This document shows, one piece after another, positions 1 to 10,045 of a stretch of DNA of 64,000 nt. The notes beneath the pieces are model-generated. The model saw only the letters and a program-made list of their open reading frames with translations, was not told where the DNA came from and made no database searches. The translations under genes were made by a program, and so were the position numbers. The first letter of the stretch is position 1; every line of letters begins with the position of its first letter. This DNA is from Blasia pusilla (Eukaryota > Marchantiophyta > Marchantiopsida > Blasiales): contig CM114271.1 of NCBI GenBank assembly GCA_050084515.1, positions 10,912,001 to 10,976,000 of the forward strand, read 5' to 3'.

Positions 1-3000
1 GATCGCTTCACGCACTACAAGTTAGAGCTCATCCTCGCTTCTTCCAGTTAGAACCAGGAAACATCCCGTGTCACTAAGATATGCGTTGGCAAAGGAGAAC
101 ATCAACGCGATCTGGTCATATGTGAATGGGGTGTTTCAATCCGGGACTATGTCGCGTGGGTTTTCTGCCCACAAATCTGAGCCCCAACGGTAGATTTACG
201 ATGAGGAGGTCAACTACAACCTCCTCACGTACCCCATTGATGGTCCATGGGGCATGGCCGCCTCGCAGAAGCTTACATCCCAACAATGTTAGCTTCTCCA
301 AGGCAAGCGTGGACTCTTGTGATGAGAACTTCTCCAATTCTTCCAGCAACGATGTCTGATGCAGCAAGATGGTGATTTGTGATACTCCATCCTTGTGCTT
401 CCCCGACAATGAGGGAGTGTAGACAACATTCGTGTCCCCTCCTTCAGAGAAACCGGGAGTCTCCCTTTTTTGCTTCTTGCGAGTGGGGTGCCTGCTTGTT
501 GGGATCTCTATGACATCGAAATCCACAAGATTCGGTTTGGAGGCCTCCCGTAGCCGTCCTTCTCGCCTTGATGATCGTGCATTGCATGGTTTGGGGGCCT
601 TAACCTTGGATTTCAACCCCGCATTGGACTTGTCTTTTGTCGTTACTGTTTTTGACAAAATCTCCGCCGCCTCAATTGCTTGTGCCTCGGCATCCCCTTC
701 GAAGTACTCCTCTGTCTTGAAAATGTTTGGGATGTCCTCCTAGCCAACAGCTAGCGCATTATACAAGTCTCGCATTGCTGGGTCAGTGAGCTCATTGGGG
801 TCATTGAAGTCCAACTAGATTGGTCAGTTGAGCACTTCCCAAGGACTCATCTTGTGGGCCATCTCCATGTCATACATGGAGAATCCTTCACCATCCGGAG
901 TATCTGCCCATAGCTTGAGCGCCGCCCGAAACTTCCTCCATGTTCCTGCGTTCACACAGGAGGTCAAGAATCTGAACACCATCCTCTACGCAACTCGATG
1001 GTGGGATAAAACGACAGCTTGATCTTGATGCTCTTTCTTCTTTTTCGCGAAGTCCCGTTTCTTCGGCTCGACAATCTCCTCGTCGATATCCCCCTACGCT
1101 AGAATGTGGTTCTTGAACATCGTCTTGAACCCAGGATTCTTTGTCAACTTATCTCGGATGTCATTCAACCACAACTCAAACTCCTCCCCCGATTTGAGGC
1201 TAGCCTCCTCCGGAACCGGCTGAATTCTCTGCAGGTCGGCTTGAAGGCATTCAATCATTGACTTTCCCAGCAAGCGCAAGGCATCCCATAAGGACCACTC
1301 TCATAGCCATTGGGAGATGACTGGGTCCGACACCCCCGATGAATGGTGTGCCGATTTTTTCTTTGCCTCCGTTCCCTCTAGACTGATTTTCATCAGTCAC
1401 GTGTGTGGGGATCCTCGTCCCTCTTTCGCTGCCTCTTGATTATGGCCTTCAACTCTTTGTAGAAGTCGGGCCCGAGCTTGGGGTTGAGGACAGCGATGTA
1501 CTGCTGCATCTTCTTTGCAATGTACCTGGTCGACGCTGACACCACAACTTGAATGAACTTGGCTCTCTCAGAAGCCGAAACATTCCCTCTCTGCTCTAGC
1601 TCTAGTGTCGCGCTTCTTTTCGCCGCCTGGATTTTTGACCAGTTGAGTATTGTAACAACTGCATCTTGGGAAATGAATGTGTTGGCCCACGTCTTCTTTA
1701 TTTGCGCTCCTTTTGCGAGCATCTCATCCACCAACTCCTCTCCGAGGAATCCTTTGTTTTGCGACGGGTGTGTTGTAAGAACCTTCCTCACTTGGTCACA
1801 TTCCTGGATCCAGTGATGGGTAACATTCCCTTTGGACACAAAGCTGCAAACATCAAGGAGAAGTAAGAAAATTTACAACTTGCAACTTGTCAATTTTTTA
1901 CGGGTTGGAAGTAGACGAACAAAATGACAGCTATTGCCAACCCGTCAAAGTCCCACAGGATGCTCCAAGAGCTTTCTTGGTGCAATCCGTTGGAAACGGA
2001 CGGTTTGCATCCAGGTCCATCTAGGTTGGGTTGCAACCCATTGGAGTCCATCGGGTTGCACCTCGAGTAAAGTAAATTCAAAAATTCAATCCGTCGAAAA
2101 TTGACGGGTTGCAAAGCCACCCAGACCGGGTTTTAAGTTTGCATTGGGGTTCAGGATTCTGACGATAGTGTTTTCACTTGCAACTCGTCGGAGTCCGACG
2201 GGTTGCAAGAGTTCCTTGCTTGTGCAACCTGTCGGAGTCCGACGAGTTACACAAATTGGGAACTCAGAAAGCCGAGTTTGATTGATCTTGCAAACCACTC
2301 AAACCAAGCCCTTTCCTACCTCATCTACAACCCGTTGGACTCCGACGGGTTGCAAACCACTCAAACAAGGGTGTTTCCAACCGCATATGCAACCCGTCGA
2401 AGTCTGACAAGTTGAATGTTCTTTACGGAAGGTCTGGGTCTACATGGCTTTGCAATCCGTCGGAGCCCGACGGGTTGCATAGCAAACCCAAGCAAGAATC
2501 CTTCTGTAAAGATCATGCAACCCGTCGGAGTCCGACGGGTTGCATGATCGGCCACTCAAACCACGCCTCTCCTGAATCTCCAACCCGTCGGACTCCAACG
2601 GGTCGTAGGCTTGTTCTACAGGGATGGCCACACTTGAGATTGTGCAACCCGTTGGACTCCGACTGGTTGCCAGGAAACTCAATAGAGAGCCAAAAGGAAT
2701 TGCAAATATGCCATCAAATTCTTCCTCTTGCAACTCGTCGCCTTCCGACGGGTTGCAGCTATGGTTAACGATGACTTGATTCTTGAGTCCGACGCGTTGA
2801 AACCGGTTCATTTTCAGGAAGAAAAGATTTAGGATACTTACGTGTTCATGGAGTGCATGGAAATTTCCACCGTGGCCACGTGCTTTGGGTAGGGATGGAG
2901 GACCACCGCCCTCTTGTAGAAGTGGGCCTCAAGGGAGTTTGGACGCTCCGCTGCAAACTGCGACCATCCCTTAAATCGGTGGTTGCCATCCTAGATGAAA

Positions 3001-3314
3001 AAGTACAAGTTTTGTATCTACTTATAGTGGGTTCGTGCCATTGCCTTCCGGAACTCCACGTCCCTCAACCTCCAAAACGCATCAAGACTCTCCAGGTCTT
3101 CCTCCGTTACCAAAGCCTCGGTTCCATGCTCATCATACGGTTGAACATAGAAAGGTGGGAAGCTATCAACGTATGAAGTTGTTGCCACGGACTGCTTCAA
3201 CTTGTCGATGTCTTCCTCTGATTAGATTTCTCTGACGTATTCCATCGTTCAAAGTCGGAAAAGAGGAATCCTCGAGGCATTAGGGCCATCCACCAATGCC
3301 ATCTGCTTCACCAC
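1..3314 (-). pseudogene. MULE accessory gene, copy A (methyltransferase-like protein), 3' truncated by window edge
   Basis: This is the minus-strand remnant of the accessory gene carried by the MULE family. Exon B lies at 3,314-2,842 and reads MEYVR...YVDSFPPFYVQPYDEHGTE. A palindrome-rich intron (2,841-1,844) follows, with a GTAAGT donor and a TTTGCAG acceptor. Exon C runs from 1,843 off the window start and begins VSKGNVTHHWIQECDQVRK. The 1,839-1,393 stretch is the best-preserved version of that segment in the window. A motif IV-like segment (VDLLIVNLPLG) lies at about 170-225. Several in-frame stops (for example near 1,090 and 760) show decay. Exon A, expected upstream of 3,314, is absent, so this copy is 5'-truncated. 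The function of most of the protein is unknown to me. The methyltransferase assignment rests on the better copies B and C. Confidence 0.75.
1975..2810. repeat. Array of 27-bp palindromes in the exon B-C intron of MULE copy A
   Basis: About a dozen intact or degenerate copies of the palindrome (13-bp arms GCAACCCGTCGGA around C or G) are spaced irregularly 40-100 bp apart. The unit at 2,517-2,543 is essentially perfect. Others carry arm changes such as GTTGG for GTCGG. The array fills nearly the whole intron. Short reading frames across it (peptides such as RRSPTGC or NPSDSDGL) are translations of the repeat, not genes. Confidence 0.9.
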
Positions 3315-4089
3315 CTGCGCAAATGTCACACTATCAGTTCAAATTTTCCAAACGACTGGCACTAATACAATGCGGAGAGAAATGTAGAATAATGCTTACC
3401 TGCAATGAAGACCTCAAGAATGGCGGCTCACCCTACTTTCAAAATTGAATCTGTCATTGCAGGTTACTCACTGTCTTACAACTTTCCTATGCTCTTCTCG
3501 ATTATCTTATGGAATTCCAAAATCACAAGACTCAACCCTCATCCCTACTGTTGCCCAATAAGATGTTACACTCAACTCCACACATCAGAAAGCATGAGAA
3601 AAGACACTTCTAGTGCATCAAAGAGTGGAAAGACTAGAAAGTATTGCAAGCTTCAAAGAGTACAAGACTCTTCGGCTTGGATCATCCCCTAAGAACTCCT
3701 TACACAACTCACCAAGACTACTGGTAAAATCAAGATACCATTTCCATCTTTCAAAACCTCCGCGACGGTTCATTACCTATAGTCTTCGCGGTCTTCACAG
3801 TCCTATCTTCTCGATCCTATCTTTGCGATCCTATCTTCGCGGAGACTCTTATCCGAATGCGGTCGCAAAGAGTCCTCCTTCGACTTTCCTTCTTTCTGCT
3901 TTCTTCCAAAACATTTGTTCTCTTTGTATTCCTCTACTTCCTACACCTTTCCGCTTTTTGTGAAGACTCTTGAATTCCTCTTCTTCTTCCTCTTCCTTCT
4001 TAGAGTTCTTAATCTTTGCTCTTAGGTCTTCGGTCTTTGTACCCTGTCTTCGCACAAAGACTACCTTCAGTCTTCTTTTGCAAAGAAGC
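3315..4089. other. Stretch without a recognisable gene
   Basis: The first ~50 bases look like the intron upstream of exon B of MULE copy A. The rest is AT-moderate sequence with a run of CTT/CTTCTTCC triplets near 3,978-4,005. On the minus strand this gives a charged, glutamate-rich reading frame with no domain I recognise. It joins the reverse transcriptase fragment at about 4,090 without a visible terminus, so it is probably rearranged transposon or host sequence. Confidence 0.4.
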
Positions 4090-4725
4090 TTTTTCCAATC
4101 TTCATCTGTCGGTTGATAGGTCGGTAATCTCCGCACATCCGCCCATCCGTCCAATTGCCATACATATCCTTCTTTGCCGACATGACTATGGCACATGCAT
4201 ACTCCACATGTGATAACTCCACAAGTCATGCCTCCAACAAGTTGTGACTCCTGCTCTGAACCAAGGCTCACTCCATGTCAAAATACTTGTAGGATCGACA
4301 AAAGATTGGGGTATCTCTAGCCAACTCAATCTGTATCGCGGGACCCTTCAACGTATCCAAGTCTCTCATATTGAAGGCAAAACAATTGACATGCCCTCTC
4401 AAAAACCTATGAACCGTCACTCTCCTCCTATCAACTTGAGACCTATCACAAGCTCCCAAGTCTCCATCGTGACCTCACTCGGAGAAGACGCAACCTCCGG
4501 CTATGTAGCAACCCAGCCACCTCCGCAAAAACCACTCCACTCTGACCTCCTACACCATGCTCCACATCCAAAAAATGAACATATGCTGCTCTGGCTGCCT
4601 TCGCACTCTCCGCTCGAACAACGTCCCATGAAGCCCATGGGTGCATATTTCTCCTCATTCCGCCCCCATCCAATACATGTACAGACCCTATAGGCAATGC
4701 TCCAACTCGTGGAAGTGACAGCTAT
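4090..4725 (-). pseudogene. Ty3-like element, spacer and start of reverse transcriptase (fragment)
   Basis: Read on the minus strand across two frames, this shows a linker (SAKAARAAYVHFLDVEHG), then NMRDLDTLKGPAIQIELARD and the start of a Ty3-type reverse transcriptase: TPIFCRSYKYFDME, LLEA, VELSHVEYACAIVM, KKDMYGNWT, RMCGDYRPIN. The YRPIN segment is the usual first RT block. The fragment ends just after it, before the YxDD catalytic box. It belongs to the Ty3-like family whose gag, protease, C5-methyltransferase and PHD pieces lie at 16 kb and 25-36 kb. Its upstream edge is cut exactly by the copia LTR at 4,726. Frameshifts and stops make it nonfunctional. Confidence 0.75.
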
Positions 4726-5034
4726 TGAAGATTGAGTTACAGTCAAGCTCTCGATATACCTGAACTGCTACATTTGCTACTTACATGAAGTAGGGAAGCT
4801 TAATCTTGGTTAGTCAGTTAAGCGTGATTATCTTAACTAGGGTTAGTTAATCACAGTTAGTCTAACTTGAGACTATGGTTAAGGTTAGGGTTAGGGTTTC
4901 TTGTACATATCCTATATAATTGAGAAGGGGACTAGCCTACACTCATTCTCTCATTGAAAATTTTGTTCTCCATGGTGGTGTGTGAGTATGAGAGCCGTTT
5001 CCCACCAAGTATGCTTCTTTAGCAGTTTTCCACA
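4726..5034 (+). mobile_element. Ty1/copia LTR (309 bp)
   Basis: The segment starts TGAAGATTGAG and ends TTTTCCACA, and is followed at once by a tRNA-Met-type primer-binding site. It matches, in reverse orientation, the LTR at 36,281-36,590 over its full length, including the shared interior GGGAAGCTTAATCTTGG. A TATA-like TATATAAT lies near 4,911. The position of the PBS shows it is a 5' LTR whose internal region has been lost after about 5,090. Its outer edge abuts the Ty3-like RT fragment. Confidence 0.85.
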
Positions 5035-5046
5035 TGGTATCACACT
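5035..5046 (+). other. Primer-binding site of copia element
   Basis: TGGTATCACACT lies directly after the LTR end. It resembles the TGGTATCAGAGC complement of initiator methionine tRNA used by plant LTR elements, with the last bases changed. About 45 further bases appear to be copia leader before MULE sequence begins near 5,090. Confidence 0.65.
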
Positions 5047-5089
5047 GATAGGAGAACATCACTTGAAATTCTTGGTGTTTGAGGAGAGA

Positions 5090-6370
5090 AGAGTATCCAA
5101 TACCCGTATTTGACGTAGCAAATTCCGGAAGCATTCAGGATCAGCGAGAAATGCGAGATTTTCCCAGAGTTGTTTCTCCTCACCAACCGTGATCTCGCCC
5201 TGCCCAAGGATTCCCAGCATTTGTTCACAAATTTGTGATGTTGTTGTTAACTTGATCACTCCGGGCTTTGATCCCGGAGAGTTTCTATATATCTCGGCCA
5301 CTTTCTTTGCCACATCCTCCTTGATGTGTCTTTGAATTGCACCGGTAACATGATGAATGTGGGAGCCAACATGAACTTCCAGCCTTGTATACTCGGATGT
5401 AGACCTGAAGTCAAGCACAATAAAAAATATGTATGCAGGACACGCTCCAACGCAAAAAGGGGATGTCTGATAATGAGGACATTGATGGCCTTCCGGCGGT
5501 ATGGTCGCATCGACCTCATATGGAGTTTTTGCATTCTGAGGGCGGAATTGCAAAGTATTGACTGGCCCATTGCGCTCTAGATACAGGCATGTTGGACTTC
5601 TACACTCCATGGCTCCAACATATTAGCGGCGAGAAACAATCCAAGGACCATCTGGAATTGAAGCACTAGTCCGTCGAAGCCTGCACCATCGATGACAATC
5701 AGACTTTCTGTCCATACCCTTCAAGCGTCCTCCATCTTTCTTTTGAGCAGGACCAGCAAGTGGAGGCAAATTAAGAAATGAAATTACCATCGTACGTGGG
5801 CGGAAGCTCATCCACAAGAATATGCTTGAACATTTTAAAGGCCAGAGACGAGAACAAACTATTGCCTGATACTTGCAAGAGGAACGAGTAGGTAGATAGA
5901 GGACCCGGTTGGTGTCCGACAGTTCCATTGAGGTTGACGACATCCGGAATGTCTTCAGAAAGTACAACATTGTTACGAATGTGTGAAGTTGGAGTTGATG
6001 CCGGATCTAATAAGCTCGGAGTTGCAAACATAGAGCTCGGTGCACTAGGAAATTCTCGACCATCTACTTGGGAAACAGAGGAATTCAGAGGCAAGCCGGA
6101 AACTCTATATTGACCATTTGCTAGAGGTAGGAGATTCCATACTTTATGGTATGCAATCAATGGCTGGATTTTCTCACCTATTATGTCCTCCATACCGTTC
6201 ATCCTAACATCCTTAGACACAAAGATGGTTCCAATTTGGAGAAGAAATTGAACTGAAAGAAAAATTTCATCCACTGGTATGAAAGACTCACAAGCTTGTG
6301 GTCAAACTATTTCTGATTGAGGAAGGGCCGCTAGATGATTGCCATAAGTGAGCTTCACATAATTATCCAT
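5090..6370 (-). pseudogene. MULE transposase, 5' half (copy B)
   Basis: The ATG at 6,370 matches the start in copy C (MDNYVKLT, HLAALPQS). The N-terminal region (VSKDVR, GQYRVSGLPLNSSVSQ, NNVVLSEDIPDV) is shared with copy C at 58,650-59,177. A well-preserved reading frame at 5,610-5,059 contains a zinc-binding candidate (CPHYQTSPFCVGACP followed by HVGSHIHHV) and then AIQRHIKEDVAKKVAEIYR. The zinc-ligand pattern resembles the FLYWCH/WRKY-GCM1-like N-termini of MULE transposases. The gene breaks at about 5,090, where a copia LTR with PBS replaces the catalytic core. An in-frame TGA near 6,305 and frame changes show decay. It is transcribed away from the accessory gene at 8,111. Confidence 0.75.
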
Positions 6371-6389
6371 TCCCAAATGATTCCACCGG

Positions 6390-6783
6390 GTGGAGAATGA
6401 GAATAAGAATAAGAATGAGAATGAGAATATTTAATTTGTGGTGAATAGTGACCGTTATTCTCCTGACAAAATTTGATTAACAAGATGTTGTTTGGTAGGT
6501 GAGATTTTCTAACGAAATGGATTCAATCCTGTTGCAACATGTCGGAGTCCGACGGGTTCCAAATTTTGGGACTCAGACACGTGGATTGCAAAGCCACCTT
6601 TTGTAAGAGTTCGAGTGCAACTTGCAACCCGTTGGGTTGGTACCCCCCGCCTAAGATTAAGAAAAAGAATGAGAATGAGAATGTTTAATTTATAGTGAAT
6701 AGTGACTCAGATTCTCTTGACATAATTTGACTCACAAGATGCTGTTTGGTAGGTGAGATTGTCTAACGGAATGGATTCAATCC
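6390..6783. repeat. Duplicated promoter-proximal block in MULE copy B
   Basis: A block of about 140 bp (GAATGAGAAT runs, then TTAATTT.TGGTGAATAG and TGTTTGGTAGGTGAGATT) occurs at 6,390-6,530 and again at 6,656-6,783. Copy C has one equivalent (58,560-58,625, other strand). The reverse complement contains the TATA-like CTATAAATTAA, so the likely core promoter of the transposase gene has been duplicated here. Confidence 0.65.
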
Positions 6784-6915
6784 TGTTGGAACCTGTCAGA
6801 GTCCGATGGGTTGCAGAATTTGGGAATCAGACACGTGGGTTGCGAAGCTCGGAGTTCCATTTTCTGTTAGTGTCCCAATGCGAGTTGCAACCTGTCAGAC
6901 TCTGTTGGGTTGGTA
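6528..6915. repeat. Degenerate palindromes next to the transposase start (copy B)
   Basis: Copies of the 27-bp palindrome lie at about 6,531-6,560, 6,620-6,640, 6,781-6,813 and 6,885-6,912. They are more divergent than those in the introns, with changes such as TGTTGG and GGTTGGTACC at their ends. Confidence 0.7.
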
Positions 6916-7139
6916 CCCCCTTCTTGTCTGACCAATATGATTTGAGTCGAGATTGCTAGCATCAAACACGAGACGTCGCATGGATTTGCTACGGCAACCT
7001 GTTGGGGACTGTTATGGAATCCAAAGGAACCTAACCTTGCTTTCCCTTTTGCATCTCGCATTGATTTCTCTTATTCAATTAACTGTGCAAACCGTGAGTG
7101 CAGTTTTGTCGTATGTTGGGAAGTGTCCAACTTCGGGTA

Positions 7140-7725
7140 GACCTTGTAACCCGTCAGAGGGCAACGGGTTGCCTCGGAACTATGCTTTGTCGCATTGTTA
7201 CCCGAGGGAGAGAAAAGCCTGCAACCTGTCGGTATCCAATGGGTTTCCCGGGTACCTCTCCTTGTAACCCCAAGATGAGGGAAGCGTGCAACCCGTCAAC
7301 CTCCGACGGGTTGCACGGATACCTCGCCTTGGAACGCCAACATGAAGGAAGCGTGCAACCCATCGGCCTCCAACGGGTTGCGCGGGTATCTCGCCTTGTT
7401 ATCCCAAGACGAGGGAAGCGTGCAACCCCCTGGTCTCCGACGGGTTGCGCGGGTACCTCGGATTTTTATCCCAAGACGAGGGAAGCGTGCAACCCCCCGG
7501 TCTCCGACGGGTTGCGCGGGTACCTCGCGTTGTTACCCCAAGATAGGGGAGGCGTGCAACCTGTCGATCTCCGACAGATTGCCAGGGTAGCTCGGCTTGT
7601 TACCCGAGGAGGACGAATGCGTGCAACCCATGGGTCTCGGAGAAGTTTCATGGGCAACTCGCCTGCATCCCCAAGCCGCGGGAAGTGTGCAACCCATCGA
7701 AGACCGTCGGGTTGGCCGGGTTCCC
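7140..7725. repeat. Tandem array of ~70-bp units, each with one palindrome, in the divergent promoter region
   Basis: Seven to eight units of about 68-72 bp repeat the plan: GCGTGCAACCC, a palindrome centre, CCGACGGGTTGC, GCGGGTACCTCG, TTGTTACCCCAAGA, GAGGGAA. The left palindrome arm is frequently altered (CCCCCGGTCT), while the right arm CCGACGGGTTGC is steady. MULE copy C has a related array in the same place (57,743-58,440). The longer reading frames here come from absence of stops in the repeat and are not counted as genes. Confidence 0.85.
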
Positions 7726-7806
7726 ACGTCCAAAGTTCCATAACGGTCGAAACATCGCCGTCGATACGACAGTGCGACCCAACGGTCAGCTCAACGGCTC
7801 AAAAAG

Positions 7807-7815
7807 TATAAATAG
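7807..7815 (+). promoter_or_regulatory. TATA box of accessory gene, copy B
   Basis: TATAAATAG lies about 300 bp upstream of the accessory-gene ATG at 8,111. The same AAAGTATAAATAG sits in the equivalent position in copy C (57,647-57,655), preceded by the same CAACGGCT-type sequence. Retention in two diverged copies supports a real core promoter. Confidence 0.65.
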
Positions 7816-8000
7816 CCAATATTTCGCTCATTTCCATTTTTTGTTTCACGATTTTATGTGCTCTTGAGCGCAGCAGCTGACCACATACCAAGGGGAGTGA
7901 GGAGGGTGAGGGCGCTTCATCACGAAACCGTCACGGTAGTCTAGGGTCACGTCGATTCATCGCGAGACCATTTGGGGGAATTTTTGTGCACGGTCTAGGG

Positions 8001-8076
8001 TCTCTTTCTCTGCACACGAATTCCCTCGAATGGTCTCGCGAGACCATTCGAGGGAATTTTTGTGCAGAGAAAGAGA
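8001..8076. repeat. Inverted repeat with 38-bp arms in the accessory-gene leader (copy B)
   Basis: The arms 8,001-8,038 and 8,039-8,076 are reverse complements with only two mismatches and no spacer. The centre is TCTCGCGAGA. A third partial copy (GAGACCATTTGGGGGAATTTTTGTGCA) precedes it at 7,963-7,990. It lies 35 bp upstream of the ATG, so it would form a strong hairpin in the 5' leader RNA. I do not see it in copy C. Confidence 0.85.
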
Positions 8077-9339
8077 CTAGACTGTCGAGGAGGAAGCATT
8101 AACGGGAACCATGACAAGGAAAAAAACGCAAGCAAGCAAGGTAGGGAGCATCACTCCCAAGTCCATGAGGACTCCTGCGTCACCATCTCCAGGGCCTCGT
8201 TTGGCCAATGAGATAAGGCAACAAGAGATAGAGGAGCGGGAAAGGGAAGCAAATATGCACAGGCGGGAGCTTCTTGCAAAACATGTTTTGGAGGCGCTCG
8301 AAAAACAAAATGCCAAGGCTGAGGCATCGTAGGCCTTGAAGAAAAGAGTTGCCGACGAGAAACGTGAGAAAAAGCGTTTGGACGCGTACGTGAGGAGAGC
8401 AGAATTGGAAAAATCTCGAAGGGAAAAAGCGATTGCCATTGAAGACAGCCCTGCCCATCCAACAGAGAGTGTTGAGATCCAGGAAATATCCCCAATGAAG
8501 TCTGGGGACACCACGAATAGAAAATCGGCTGAGGAAACGGCCGAAGTTCAAGTCACGGATGATGAGGTCATGAGGACGGCAAGCGTGGAGATGGTGGACA
8601 TCTCTGAAGAAGCAGGAGAAAAATCTTCCTCGTCTTTGAGCCTGGCCGAAGAAATCGCCTTTATCGGCTCGATGAGTTTCTATTGGACTTGCCAACTGCT
8701 GTCCCAGAGCAGTTGGCGGGCCAAGACACCGACCCAATCTTTGAGCGGGTAAGAAATGTTTGAGTTATGTGAAGGTCCATGATGCAATTCATTGGCAAAA
8801 CAGTGTAGTTTATTGACTTGGTCCCCATTGTGGCAAGTTGTTAAGCAGATGGCACTGATGGAGGGCCAAAATGCCCCGAGAATTTCACTTTTCCAATTGC
8901 GGACAATGGAGTACGTCCGCGAAATTCAATCGGAGGAGGATATTGCAAAGCTGAAACAGTCAGAAGCGACAGCATCCTACGTTGATAGCTTCCCTCCGTT
9001 CTATGTTCAGCCTTACAATGAACATGGAACCCAAGCGCTGGTGACGGAAGAGGACTTGGAAGCGCTCGATACATTCTGGAGGATGAGAGATCAGGAGTTC
9101 AGAAGAGCGATTGAGGGGACGCAATGTAGCTGGATGCGGAACCTTTACTTCTTCATATGGGATGGAAACCACAATTACATGGCATGGACCCAGTTTGCAG
9201 AGGAATGCCCAAATTTATTTGAGGCGCATTTTTGCATTAAGGCAGTCGTGCTCCATCCATTTCCTCATCACATGGCAACGGTGGAAATGGCAATGATGTC
9301 ATGAATACGTAAGTTTCCTCTTCCTTAATTTTGATTGCT

Positions 9340-10045
9340 TCAACCTGTCGATGTCAAACCGGTTGCATAATTGGAAAGCTTCAACCAAACCGTCAAAGTC
9401 CAACGGGTTGCCTCATGGCCAAGCACACCAGAGAAAACTGGGATACCGAAACCAGTCCACCATCGACGGATGTAAAAATGAGTGCATGATGTATATGTTC
9501 TGCAAACCGTCGGACTCGACGAGTTGTTAAACTAGTGGTTACAAATCATCGGATGCCTTAAAGCAACTCGTCGGAGTCCGACGAGTTGCTAGAGTGTCGG
9601 CTATTTTTGGGATGTTTTTGGCCGAAAGCAACTCGTCAGACTACGACGGGTTGCATTTGCCCCCACGGGTAGGTGGTCGGAGTAGGAGAGCTTGCTTTTA
9701 GGCATCCAATTCCAACTTTACAAAAAATTGCGCAACCTGTCGGACTCCGACGAGTTGATATGTGCAGTTTTTTTCCAGAAACCAGTCTCCGAATGGAAAT
9801 CATCTTACAACCCGTTGGAGTCCAATGGGTTGTAACTAGACAATCACAAATCCAAGTGCAATCCGTCGGACTCCGATGTGTTGCACTTATCGCTAAAAAT
9901 TTGCGTGAGTGTTGCAATAAGTGTAGCAGAAAAAAAAGTGTTGCGACCCATCAGACCTCGACGGTTGCAATATTTTTCTCTGTGCTACTATTTCGACCAC
10001 TAGGTGTTGCGACCAGTCGGAGTCCAACGGGTTGCAAGAACCTTG
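9340..10045. repeat. Palindrome array in the exon B-C intron (copy B)
   Basis: About twelve palindrome copies occupy the intron between 9,309 and 10,084. Clear units include 9,565-9,591, 9,734-9,757 and 10,013-10,036. The spacing is 30-100 bp. The non-palindrome sequence between units is not the same as in the equivalent introns of copies A and C, so the arrays have turned over while the intron position stayed fixed. Confidence 0.9.

Noticed and set aside
3849-4271. 140-codon minus-strand frame ending in a Glu-rich stretch
   Set aside because: Its first part is a shifted frame of the RT fragment and the rest is a CTTCTTCC-type repeat. No domain is recognisable.
4870-4902. TTAGGGTTAGGG-like sequence, possible interstitial telomere repeat
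   Set aside because: Two to three imperfect units inside a copia LTR, and also present in the sister LTR at 36,420-36,450, so it is part of the LTR.
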